Of a stretch of 12,339 nt of DNA, positions 1-6,504 are shown piece after piece. Made by a program: the position numbers and the translations under genes. Source of the stretch: Kiritimatiellia bacterium (GTDB lineage: Bacteria > Verrucomicrobiota > Kiritimatiellia > RFP12 > UBA3636); contig JAEDLN010000049.1 in the NCBI GenBank assembly GCA_016295275.1, positions 1-12,339 of the forward strand, in the 5' to 3' direction. Numbering within the stretch: the stretch's first letter is position 1; the number at the start of each line of letters is the position of its first letter. The notes under the pieces are model-generated. The model did not search any database. It was not told the DNA's origin and saw only the letters and a program-made list of their open reading frames with translations.

Positions 1-4
1 CGGG

Positions 5-18
5 GCACGCGCATTACC
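5..18. repeat. Terminal short inverted repeat, left copy
   Basis: The 14 bases gcacgcgcattacc match the reverse complement of 12286-12299 at 13 of 14 positions. Both copies lie in GC-rich non-coding DNA close to the window ends. It may be a dispersed intergenic repeat or chance in GC-rich sequence; no function can be assigned. Confidence 0.35.
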
Positions 19-22
19 CGGG

Positions 23-64
23 CGGCGCGATGGTCGGCCGCCATCGCCCGTGGGGGCTCCCCAC
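23..64. other. GC-rich non-coding region with two adjacent hairpins
   Basis: Bases 27-33 (GCGATGG) pair with 41-47 (CCATCGC), and the stem continues with 23-25 pairing 48-50 around one bulged base. Directly after it GTGGGG (50-55) pairs with CCCCAC (59-64) over a three-base loop, sharing base 50. No T-tract follows, so this is not a clear rho-independent terminator. It may be the end of an upstream transcription unit outside the window. Bases 1-114 contain no gene that I can support. Confidence 0.4.
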
Positions 65-114
65 CCTCCCGGCTCGCCACCGCGCCGTAAATCCGCAATC
101 GTTTCCGTATCGGC

Positions 115-143
115 TGGACTTCATGGAATCGCTCTAGTAGAAT
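115..143 (+). promoter_or_regulatory. Predicted sigma-70 promoter of the flavin-reductase-like gene
   Basis: A -35-like TGGACT (115-120, four of six consensus bases) is followed by a 17-base spacer and a -10 TAGAAT (138-143, five of six). Transcription would start near 150, only about five bases before the ATG at 155. This supports 155 as the start and predicts an almost leaderless mRNA. It is read by eye from consensus only. Confidence 0.5.
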
Positions 144-154
144 ATCGCCAAATT

Positions 155-664
155 ATGAAAAAGATTGCTTTGCCCCAATGGACGGCTCGGCCGTTTTCCA
201 TTTTCGACACCGGATGGTTCCTCGTAAGTGCCGGCGATTTCGCTTCCAACCGCTGGAATGCCATGACGGTTTCATGGGGTTTTCTGGGTACCATGTGGTC
301 AAAGCCCGTCGCCCAGATCGTGATCCGCCCCCAACGGTATACGCGCGAATTTCTGGACGAATCCGATACCTTTACCCTTTCGGCGTTTCCGGCGGAAAAC
401 CGCACGGCTCTGCAATATCTCGGAACGCATAGCGGACGCGACGGCGACAAGGTCGCTGCGGCCGGATTGACCCCCATGGCGGCGCCGACAGTCGCGGCAC
501 CGGCATTCCGGGAAGCCTCGCTCGTGCTGGAATGCCGCAAGCTGTTCCGCCAGCCGATGACGGCCGATTCGTTTTTGGATAAACAGATCGCCGAAGCAAA
601 TTATCCGACCGGAGATTTCCACATCCAGTATATCGGCGAAGTTTTGGGAGCATACGAACCCTAA
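155..664 (+). CDS. Flavin reductase-like FMN-binding protein
   Basis: This 169-residue protein belongs to the flavin reductase-like, FMN-binding split-barrel family, cytoplasmic and usually of unknown substrate. Family hallmarks seen are NAMTVSWG (residues 35-42), the WSKPV and RPQRYT segments (48-63), a TLSAFP stretch (74-79), SGRDGDK (93-99) and the LECRKLF block (125-131) before HIQYIGEV near the end (156-163). The length is normal for the small members that lack other domains. Members typically bind FMN and reduce it with NAD(P)H or act as electron carriers; which applies here cannot be told. The frame stays open upstream to an ATG at 50, but conservation begins only after the ATG at 155, and a -10 element lies at 138-143. 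No Shine-Dalgarno is seen. The FHA activator gene follows after 60 bases on the same strand, without evidence of a functional link. Confidence 0.85.
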   Translation: MKKIALPQWTARPFSIFDTGWFLVSAGDFASNRWNAMTVSWGFLGTMWSKPVAQIVIRPQRYTREFLDESDTFTLSAFPAENRTALQYLGTHSGRDGDKVAAAGLTPMAAPTVAAPAFREASLVLECRKLFRQPMTADSFLDKQIAEANYPTGDFHIQYIGEVLGAYEP

Positions 665-685
665 ACCGATCTTTCCTGACCTGCC

Positions 686-700
686 TGCCGGAGTCCGGCA
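686..700. repeat. Short inverted repeat between two genes
   Basis: TGCCGGA (686-692) and TCCGGCA (694-700) form a perfect 7-bp inverted repeat around one base, 25 bases before the ATG of the FHA-sigma-54 activator gene. There is no T-run after it, so a terminator is unlikely; an operator (possibly autoregulatory) or a chance palindrome are the alternatives. Confidence 0.3.
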
Positions 701-724
701 ACTGCCGCAACGATCGAATTGACC

Positions 725-2146
725 ATGGATATCAACTCTTCCAGAACGCTTCTTGTACCGCCCTCGGATACCGAGACGGGACGTCCGGCGCGTATTCGCA
801 AGGTTGTCTTGCTGTTGACGGAAACGGGTAAACAGATTCCGGTTTCAAAGGACTCGTTTTGCATCGGATCGGCAATGGGATGCGATTTGCAGCTATCCGA
901 CAAGTCGGTATCCCGGCGGCATTGCCGCATCGGGGTCGATCCGAATCGCGGATACTACATCGAGGATCTGGGCAGCACAAACGGCACCTTTGTCAATGGC
1001 ATCCGGATTTCGCACGCCTACCTGACGCAAGGCGCGGATTTGCAACTGGGCAATGCGCGGCTGCAGTTCGATCCGCTGGACGAATCGCGCCCGCTCGAAC
1101 AGAGCGATTCCGAGAGCTTCGGCGTGCTGGTCGGCCGTTCGCCGGCAATGCGACGCGTTTTCCATGTCGCCGAAACGTATGCACCGACCGATGCCACCGT
1201 CATGCTGACCGGCGAAACGGGTACCGGGAAAGAGGTGCTGGCCGAAGAAATCCACCGGCACAGCCCGCGGGCGGCAAAGCCTTTTATCGTCATCGATTGC
1301 GCCTCATTGTCGCGGGAACTGATCGAGAGCGAACTGTTCGGACATGTCCGCGGCGCCTTCACAGGTGCAGCACACGACCGTGTGGGCGCATTCGAGGAAG
1401 CGGACGGCGGAACGGTCTTTCTCGATGAAATCGGCGATTTGCCATCGGATTTACAGCCGAAACTGCTGCGCGTTCTGGAGCGGCGGGAAGTTCGCCGGGT
1501 CGGAAGCAACGATGTCCGGAAGGTGGATGTCCGCATCCTCTGCGCAACAAACAAACGCTTGGATGAAGAGGTCAATGCAGGTCGTTTCCGGGAAGATCTC
1601 TTCTATCGCCTATCGGTCGTTTCCATCGAATTGCCGCCGCTGCGCCGTCGGCTGGAAGACATTCCGCTGCTGGTTGAGGTGTTTGCCAAACGTCTTCACA
1701 GTGCAAATCTGGAAACGGATTTGGGCGATCTGAGGAGCGCTTCCGAACCGCTCCTTCACTACCCGTGGCCGGGAAATGTCCGGGAGCTCCGCAACCTGGT
1801 CGATCGCGCATTCTACTCGCCCCGCCGCCCCGTCGATTTGGGGCAGGCTCTCGCCCAAGGCCGTCTGGGCCTGCGCCGGGCACGGGAATCGGGATTCGGC
1901 GAAACCGGTTATCTGCCGTGGGAAATCGGATCGGCGGACCCCAACGGGGAAACGCCTCCGGCCAGTTTCAAAGAAGAAAAACAGAAACTGGTCGATTCCT
2001 TCGAGCGCCGGTATTTTTCCGCATTGCTGCAGCGTAACGGCGGAAATGTATCGAAAACCGCACGCGAGGCGGGAATCGAACGCGCCTATTTGCAGCGCCT
2101 CATCAAGAAACTCGGTATTGCGGGGGCAAACAGCAGCCCGGACTGA
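725..2146 (+). CDS. FHA-domain sigma-54-dependent transcriptional activator
   Basis: A 473-residue bacterial enhancer-binding protein. The N-terminal forkhead-associated domain (about 25-115) keeps the phosphothreonine-binding signature: GS at 48-49, SVSRRH at 61-66 and STNGTFVNG at 84-92. The central AAA+ ATPase (about 132-365) has Walker A GETGTGKE (163-170), the sigma-54 contact loop GAFTGA (210-215), Walker B VFLDEIGD (231-238), ATNKRL (274-279) and WPGNVREL (348-355). A Fis-type helix-turn-helix closes the protein (about 440-463). It should bind upstream sites and remodel sigma-54 holoenzyme when its FHA domain senses a phosphorylated partner; no Ser/Thr kinase lies in the window, so partner and targets are unknown. 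The ATG at 725 is preferred to an in-frame TTG at 719; neither has a Shine-Dalgarno. About 70 residues between the AAA+ and HTH parts (365-435) look like a linker. Confidence 0.93.
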   Translation: MDINSSRTLLVPPSDTETGRPARIRKVVLLLTETGKQIPVSKDSFCIGSAMGCDLQLSDKSVSRRHCRIGVDPNRGYYIEDLGSTNGTFVNGIRISHAYLTQGADLQLGNARLQFDPLDESRPLEQSDSESFGVLVGRSPAMRRVFHVAETYAPTDATVMLTGETGTGKEVLAEEIHRHSPRAAKPFIVIDCASLSRELIESELFGHVRGAFTGAAHDRVGAFEEADGGTVFLDEIGDLPSDLQPKLLRVLERREVRRVGSNDVRKVDVRILCATNKRLDEEVNAGRFREDLFYRLSVVSIELPPLRRRLEDIPLLVEVFAKRLHSANLETDLGDLRSASEPLLHYPWPGNVRELRNLVDRAFYSPRRPVDLGQALAQGRLGLRRARESGFGETGYLPWEIGSADPNGETPPASFKEEKQKLVDSFERRYFSALLQRNGGNVSKTAREAGIERAYLQRLIKKLGIAGANSSPD

Positions 2147-2184
2147 GAGGTCGGGCGACGCGGAATGCCGGACATCCCGCCGCG

Positions 2185-2264
2185 CTTCCTTCCGCCGTCT
2201 CTTCCCTGTTTGTGTCGAATCCTCTCCCTCTTGCCGTTTCTCTATTTGATTCCATTTTCCTTCC
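2185..2264 (+). other. Pyrimidine-rich leader upstream of proB
   Basis: About 66 of these 80 bases are C or T, in sharp contrast to the flanking genes, and no Shine-Dalgarno precedes the proB ATG. Such CU-rich leaders can be ribosomal protein S1 contact regions or rho-utilisation-like tracts. No convincing -35/-10 pair was found here, and the function is unproven. Confidence 0.35.
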
Positions 2265-3107
2265 ATGAAAAACAAGTCGTCCTTTTCTTTTGGAACCCGT
2301 TTCCGCCAGTCGCTCTCCGAATCGCGTCGTATCGTCGTAAAGGTCGGAAGCAAGGTCCTTGTAAATGCGAAAGGCGAACCGGACGCCGCCTGCATCCGCC
2401 GATTGGCCCGTCAGATCGCCGTACTTTGCCGCAATAAGGTTCAAGTCGTGCTGGTCAGTTCAGGCGCCATTGCCGCCGGAATGCGCGCTTTCGAAATGGC
2501 AGAACGCCCCGATGCGGTGCCCGATCTGCAAATGTGCGCCGCCGTCGGCCAGGTTCGACTGATGCGGCTGTACCACGATGCATTCGCAAAAGAAGGCATT
2601 ACCATCGGACAGGTCTTGCTGACGCACGATGATTTCGTCCGGAAGCTCTCCGTCGCCAATATGCGCCGCACAATGGACGATTTGCTCCGCCATGGGGTCG
2701 TTCCGATTGTCAACGAAAACGACGTCGTCGCCGATGAAGAAGTCAAGGCATTCATGACCCTGGGAGATAACGATCATCTGGCTTCGCTGATTGCCCTCCA
2801 AACGCGTTCCGACTTGCTCGTGATGCTGTCCGCCGTGGACGGCCTGCGCCGCCCGCGCGAAAACGGAACCGGCACGGAAAGAATTCCGTTTGTCGAAAAA
2901 ATCGACCGTACGATTACGGCCTTGGTTCGCCCCCCGGATGCAGGCGCTATCTCCAAGGGTGGCATGGACAGCAAACTCAAGTGCGCCAAAGCATGCATGC
3001 AGGCCGGCTGCAATGTCGTCATCGCCGATGGATGCCGCAAAGACGTTCTGACACGCATTTACGCCGGCGAAGACGAAGGAACGCTCTTCGCCGCAGCCCC
3101 GCTCTAA
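2265..3107 (+). CDS. proB: Glutamate 5-kinase (no PUA domain)
   Basis: ProB phosphorylates L-glutamate with ATP to gamma-glutamyl phosphate, the first step of proline synthesis, in the cytoplasm. The 280-residue protein is an amino acid kinase domain: VVKVGSK (24-30), VSSGAIAAGM (64-73) , AAVGQ (92-96), NENDVVADEE (150-159), the GDND nucleotide-site segment (167-170), SAVDGL (189-194) and SKGGMDSKL (230-238). It ends about where the kinase domain ends, so the C-terminal PUA domain found in E. coli ProB is absent, as in many short ProB proteins. About 20 residues precede the usual start region; the ATG at 2265 is the only ATG in frame and no GTG or TTG nearer the kinase domain was found. The feedback site cannot be judged by eye. 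proA follows after 49 bases, forming a probable proB-proA-holA operon. Confidence 0.95.
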   Translation: MKNKSSFSFGTRFRQSLSESRRIVVKVGSKVLVNAKGEPDAACIRRLARQIAVLCRNKVQVVLVSSGAIAAGMRAFEMAERPDAVPDLQMCAAVGQVRLMRLYHDAFAKEGITIGQVLLTHDDFVRKLSVANMRRTMDDLLRHGVVPIVNENDVVADEEVKAFMTLGDNDHLASLIALQTRSDLLVMLSAVDGLRRPRENGTGTERIPFVEKIDRTITALVRPPDAGAISKGGMDSKLKCAKACMQAGCNVVIADGCRKDVLTRIYAGEDEGTLFAAAPL

Positions 3108-3156
3108 CCCGTGTACGGCCGGCGAAGACCCGAAACTGGAATCGAACCACATCGTT

Positions 3157-4455
3157 ATGGATAAGGACGCATTAGATGCCATTACCGCCCGCGCGGTGGC
3201 CGCCTACCGGAAAACCGTTCTCTTGACAAGCTCGCAAAAACGCGATTTTCTCGATGCGTTTGCGGATAAACTCAAGGCCGCACGCGCGGAAATCCTTTCC
3301 GCAAATGCCGAAGATTTGCAACATGCGCGAGAGCTGGGACGGCCACAGAGACTCCTGGACCGTTTGGCGATTTCCGAAAACCAATTCGATCGAATGCTCC
3401 GGCGGATTCGCGATGTCGCCGCAATCGCGGATATCGTGGGGCAGACGGCCTCCAGCTGGGTGCGCCCCAACCGGCTCGATATCCGGCGTATCCGCGTCCC
3501 CGTCGGCGTCATTTGCGTTTGCTGCGAATCGCGCCCCTTCGTCTTCCCGCTGACGGTCGCAATGTGCTTCAAAACCAACAATGTCATGGTGTTCGCAACG
3601 GATACGGAAGGAACTCGAACCGTTCGCGCATTCGAGCGCGTCGTGAAGGCCTGCGAGGAACTTCCGGGCTTCCCGAAAGACGCCATCCAACTGCTCTCCG
3701 AAGCAAGCCACTTGGAGGCTTGCCGATATCTGACGTCTCTGGATCGCTCGTACGATCTGGCTATTTTGCGCGGCTCGCAGGATTTTGTCGCGGAGGTCTC
3801 CCAATATGCGCGCATTCCCGTGTTCAAACGATGCGGCCGGCTTTGCCATGTCTATGTCGATTGCAACCACCTCGAGGGCACGGAAAACAAAATCGTCGAA
3901 ACGGATTTGACAATGGCGGTTCAGGTGACGATCGCCTCGCGCTGCTACCTGCCAGATTCTTGCACGTCGGCTTCCGTCGTTCTGGTCCACCGCGATATCG
4001 CATCTCGCTTCCTGGAGGTATTCCAAACCGCCGCGACGCAACACGGGCTTCATCTCAAGGCCGACGCAAGAGCGAAAGCGTTTCTGCCGGACGCAACACC
4101 GGCGGAACCCGCCGATTTTACCAACCCGTCATTGGAAAAGACGGAACTCGCAATCGGAATCGTCGATAGCGAAGAGGAGGCAATCGAACGAATCAATACA
4201 AATGGTTCGGCTCTCTCCGATACGATCGTGACCGGATCGGAGACGGCTAAGCAACTCTTCTTTTCCGGCGTGGACTCGGCTGTCGTCTACGCAAACGCTT
4301 CGACCTGCTTTACAAACGGAAGCGAATTCGGAATGGGGGCGGATATCGGTATTTCAACGGATAAGCTGGACGTTCGCGGCCCCATCGGACTGGAGGCGCT
4401 CACGAGCTTGAAATTCGTGGTCCGCGGCGCGGGACAAACCCGGGGAGGTGGTTAA
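3157..4455 (+). CDS. proA: Glutamate-5-semialdehyde dehydrogenase (gamma-glutamyl phosphate reductase), divergent
   Basis: By position after proB, length (432 residues) and similarity along its whole length this is ProA, which reduces gamma-glutamyl phosphate with NADPH to glutamate-5-semialdehyde. Conserved parts are VPVGVI (114-119), CHVYVD (230-235), a cysteine at 269 in the place of the catalytic thiol, EFGMGADIGIST (390-401) and GPIGLEALTSLKFVVRG (408-424). Several usually conserved positions differ: RPN is RPF (126-128), the NAVILRGG cofactor loop reads NVMVFATD (142-149), the C-N-x-x-E-T segment after the cysteine reads CTSASV, NASTRF reads NASTCF, and the SGH before the IVT strand is SAL. 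These comparisons are to the family consensus from memory. The start at 3157 fits the family N-terminus; no Shine-Dalgarno is seen. The stop codon overlaps the holA start. It could be a working but lineage-specific ProA, or one with altered activity. Confidence 0.85.
   Translation: MDKDALDAITARAVAAYRKTVLLTSSQKRDFLDAFADKLKAARAEILSANAEDLQHARELGRPQRLLDRLAISENQFDRMLRRIRDVAAIADIVGQTASSWVRPNRLDIRRIRVPVGVICVCCESRPFVFPLTVAMCFKTNNVMVFATDTEGTRTVRAFERVVKACEELPGFPKDAIQLLSEASHLEACRYLTSLDRSYDLAILRGSQDFVAEVSQYARIPVFKRCGRLCHVYVDCNHLEGTENKIVETDLTMAVQVTIASRCYLPDSCTSASVVLVHRDIASRFLEVFQTAATQHGLHLKADARAKAFLPDATPAEPADFTNPSLEKTELAIGIVDSEEEAIERINTNGSALSDTIVTGSETAKQLFFSGVDSAVVYANASTCFTNGSEFGMGADIGISTDKLDVRGPIGLEALTSLKFVVRGAGQTRGGG
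4444..4448 (+). promoter_or_regulatory. Shine-Dalgarno of holA inside the end of proA
   Basis: GGAGG within a longer GGGGAGGTG stretch lies six bases before the ATG at 4455, inside the last codons of proA. It is one of only two good ribosome binding sites in the window, fixes the holA start and points to coupled translation. Confidence 0.8.
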
Positions 4456-5543
4456 TGGCTCACCCGCAAATGATTCTTGTTTTCGGAACAGACGGCTTTT
4501 TGGTCGAAGAACAGGTGCAAAACCTGCTTCGCGAACTGCTGCCCAATGCCCAATCGGGAGATTTTTCCCTGGAAACGATCCAGGCGTCCGTCGATAAGGC
4601 GGATGACGCCGTCATCGCTCTCCAAACGGCGCAACAGGCCTTTTTGCAGACCAGCTTTTTTGCAACGGATAAGGTCGTTTGGCTGAGGGGCCTGAATTTC
4701 TCCGCAGGGACCGATCGCCTTTCCAAATCCCAGACCGTCCACGACGCCATCGAAACGTTTCGGACCTCGCTACGGGAAAAAGGGTTGCCGGCCGGTGTCA
4801 CGCTTTTGATTTCCAGTACGTCCCTTGCCAAGAACTCGGCGCTCTACAAGAGCTTCCAGGCAATGGCAAAGGAAAAACGCGCGGAAATCATCGAAACGCT
4901 CGGCGGCGACACCAATAGCGCCCGCAAGCTGGTGGGACGTTTTGCAGAGCAAATGGGCTTCACAATCGGCGCGGAAGCCGTGCAGGTCCTTGTGGATCGT
5001 GTCGGAACAGACGGCAGTACGCTCAAAAACGAATGCGCCAAACTCTTTACCTACACGAACGGAAAAGAGCCGACCCCGGCCGATGTCAGCGCAATCTGCA
5101 CCTTGCATTGCGACGGCGAAGCTTGGGATCTCGCAGACGCTTTCGGAACCCGAAATCTGACGGACTCAATCCGGATTTTGCATGACCTGATACGCCTCAA
5201 GGCCGCACCGATCATGCTGATTATCGTCCTTGAAGGACGGATTGCGGATATCTGCCTGCTCGCAGACGCACGCGAAAAAGGATTGCTCGCTTCGTCCGGA
5301 AGCGCTTGGGCTCAGAATCTTTCCGCCGAAGATCAGGCCGCCGTGCGGGATATCGCCGCCGCCGATCCGCTCAATAAATTCGGTTTTGCCAAAAACCGGA
5401 TCCTGGCACAGGCAAGACTCTGGTCTTCCCGGCAGGCCCAGGACGCGCGCAGAGCCCTCTTTACGTGCCATGAAACGCTGACCTCCTCTTCCGTCGATCC
5501 CGCTTCCGTTCTGGAAATCGCTCTTTCCAAGGCTCTTTCTTAG
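4455..5543 (+). CDS. holA: DNA polymerase III, delta subunit
   Basis: HolA is the clamp-loader subunit that opens the beta sliding clamp during replication. The 362-residue product has the family's usual length (roughly 330-370) and layout. The N-terminal domain begins with ILVFGTDGFLVEEQ (7-20), followed by an AAA-like fold without Walker A and a LLISSTSLAKNSALYKSF segment (117-134) where the family has a similar threshold and lysine-rich stretch. VDRVGTDGSTLKNECAKL (186-203) is a strong family signature. The C-terminal alpha-helical collar domain follows, ending in a region rich in alanine, arginine and leucine. The first base of its ATG is the last base of the proA stop (TAATG), and a GGAGG site precedes it, so its translation probably depends on ribosomes finishing proA. 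A replication gene behind proline genes is likely co-transcription rather than shared function. Confidence 0.92.
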   Translation: MAHPQMILVFGTDGFLVEEQVQNLLRELLPNAQSGDFSLETIQASVDKADDAVIALQTAQQAFLQTSFFATDKVVWLRGLNFSAGTDRLSKSQTVHDAIETFRTSLREKGLPAGVTLLISSTSLAKNSALYKSFQAMAKEKRAEIIETLGGDTNSARKLVGRFAEQMGFTIGAEAVQVLVDRVGTDGSTLKNECAKLFTYTNGKEPTPADVSAICTLHCDGEAWDLADAFGTRNLTDSIRILHDLIRLKAAPIMLIIVLEGRIADICLLADAREKGLLASSGSAWAQNLSAEDQAAVRDIAAADPLNKFGFAKNRILAQARLWSSRQAQDARRALFTCHETLTSSSVDPASVLEIALSKALS

Positions 5544-5606
5544 CCTAACAGAATCTGTCCTTGTCCTTTTGTCTTCCTAAGCAACCTATTCATCTATCTG
5601 ACGATT

Positions 5607-6266
5607 ATGATTATTCTACCGCATTCTAAATTCGTCCTTGCCGGAGATTCTGTCACGGATATGGGCCGTACCCAACCGATCGGACAGGGACTGTTCAATC
5701 CGCACGGAACCGGATATCCAAATGTCATTCAGGGTCTTCTGACCTCGGTCTATCCCGACTTCTTCATCAATGTCGTCAACATGGGATATAGCGGAAATAC
5801 GTCGCGCGACCTGCTGAATCGGCTCGAAAGGGATATCCTTTCCCTGAAACCGGATTATCTCTCGGTCATGATCGGTGCCAACGACGTCTGGCGGCAATTC
5901 GATACGCCGCAAATCCCGGAAAACAGCGTCCTGCCGGAAGAATATCGCGAAAATCTGATCAAAATCGTCCGGCTGTCAAAGACGGTGACCTCCAATATCA
6001 TTCTCATGACGCCCGTCTATTGGGAGTCTAGCCTCACGGATGCCATGAGCGCCCGTATGCGCGAATACGGCCAAATCGTCCGAGAGGTCAGCGCACAGGA
6101 AAAGGTGCTGTTCTGCGACGTCCAAAGCCGTGTCGATCGCGTTCTCAAACACTGCAACGCCAACTACATCACCTGGGATCGCGTCCATCCGAATATTCCG
6201 GGCGCCAACGTCATCGCACATGCACTGCTGGATACGCTCGAATTCGACTGGAAACGCGAATGCTGA
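5607..6266 (+). CDS. SGNH/GDSL-family hydrolase (probable esterase)
   Basis: A 219-residue single-domain SGNH hydrolase. The nucleophile block is FVLAGDSVTD with Ser15; block II Gly60 lies in NMGYSGNTSRDLL; block III is IGANDVW with Asn92; the Asp-x-x-His block is WDRVHPN with Asp191 and His194. The whole catalytic set is therefore intact. There is no signal peptide (the N-terminus runs directly into the first strand), so the enzyme should be cytoplasmic. Close relatives act on acetyl or other short acyl esters of carbohydrates or on lysophospholipids; the substrate here is unknown. The start at 5607 places GDS at the usual distance from the N-terminus; no Shine-Dalgarno is visible. The gene lies 63 bases after holA and may be read from its own unseen promoter or from the proBA-holA transcript. 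Confidence 0.9.
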   Translation: MIILPHSKFVLAGDSVTDMGRTQPIGQGLFNPHGTGYPNVIQGLLTSVYPDFFINVVNMGYSGNTSRDLLNRLERDILSLKPDYLSVMIGANDVWRQFDTPQIPENSVLPEEYRENLIKIVRLSKTVTSNIILMTPVYWESSLTDAMSARMREYGQIVREVSAQEKVLFCDVQSRVDRVLKHCNANYITWDRVHPNIPGANVIAHALLDTLEFDWKREC

Positions 6267-6280
6267 CACGCCTGCTTCCT

Positions 6281-6298
6281 CTCCGCCTGTAAGCGGAG
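6281..6298 (+). terminator. Possible weak terminator hairpin after the SGNH hydrolase gene
   Basis: CTCCGC (6281-6286) pairs perfectly with GCGGAG (6293-6298) over a six-base loop, 15 bases after the stop codon. The only T-rich run (6311-6318) is 12 bases away, so termination may be weak or need Rho. Confidence 0.35.
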
Positions 6299-6392
6299 TA
6301 TCTCGACATATTCTTTTTCCTCCGAAAGGATTGCGAAAATCTGCTCCATACGCAAGTTTTCGTCGAGAAATGAGAAAAGTCGGAAAAGAGAA

Positions 6393-6407
6393 TTGAAATC
6401 ATTACAA
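6393..6407. promoter_or_regulatory. Candidate PerR/Fur-family operator
   Basis: TTGAAATCATTACAA is a 7-1-7 inverted repeat with one mismatched pair. It agrees with the Bacillus PerR box TTATAATnATTATAA at 11 of 14 defined positions. It covers the predicted -35 of the rubrerythrin gene, and a PerR-like regulator is encoded just downstream. Binding is inferred. Confidence 0.5.
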
Positions 6408-6421
6408 ATGAACGATAGAGT
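6393..6421 (+). promoter_or_regulatory. Predicted sigma-70 promoter of the rubrerythrin gene
   Basis: TTGAAA (6393-6398, five of six consensus bases) and TAGAGT (6416-6421, four of six) are separated by exactly 17 bases. The start of transcription would be near 6428, giving an untranslated leader of about 77 bases. The -35 element is part of the PerR-like inverted repeat described separately. Confidence 0.55.
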
Positions 6422-6469
6422 TAGATTTCGTTCTTAGGTCAACTCCATCGAGTTTTAAAGAACAAACAT

Positions 6470-6482
6470 CCGGCTACGCCGG
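6470..6482 (+). other. Small hairpin in the rubrerythrin mRNA leader
   Basis: CCGGC (6470-6474) and GCCGG (6478-6482) form a perfect 5-bp stem with a three-base loop, 9 bases upstream of the ribosome binding site. It could stabilise the mRNA or be incidental. Confidence 0.3.
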
Positions 6483-6491
6483 TTCTACCAT

Positions 6492-6496
6492 AAGGA
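6492..6496 (+). promoter_or_regulatory. Shine-Dalgarno of the rubrerythrin gene
   Basis: AAGGA lies eight bases before the ATG at 6505. Most other genes in the window lack such a site, which fits strong expression of this gene. Confidence 0.7.
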
Positions 6497-6504
6497 AAAA
6501 CACT

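Noticed and set aside
50..154. Upstream ATG at 50 for the flavin-reductase-like gene
   Set aside because: The extra 35 residues are Pro/Arg-rich, unlike the family, and a promoter lies inside this stretch.
719..724. TTG start for the FHA activator
   Set aside because: Adds two residues only, has no ribosome binding site, and an ATG follows at 725.
2159..2184. Hairpin CGCGG/CCGCG as terminator of the FHA activator gene
   Set aside because: Only five base pairs with a 16-base loop and no clean T-run; too weak to report as a terminator.
1610..2395. 261-codon minus-strand open frame
   Set aside because: Antisense to the FHA activator and the proB leader, with no recognisable domain and low-complexity composition.
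3172..4053. 293-codon minus-strand open frame
   Set aside because: Antisense shadow of proA, no domain recognised.
5544..5606. Promoter for the SGNH hydrolase gene
   Set aside because: TTGTCC- and TTGTCT-like -35 candidates exist, but no acceptable -10 at the right distance was found.
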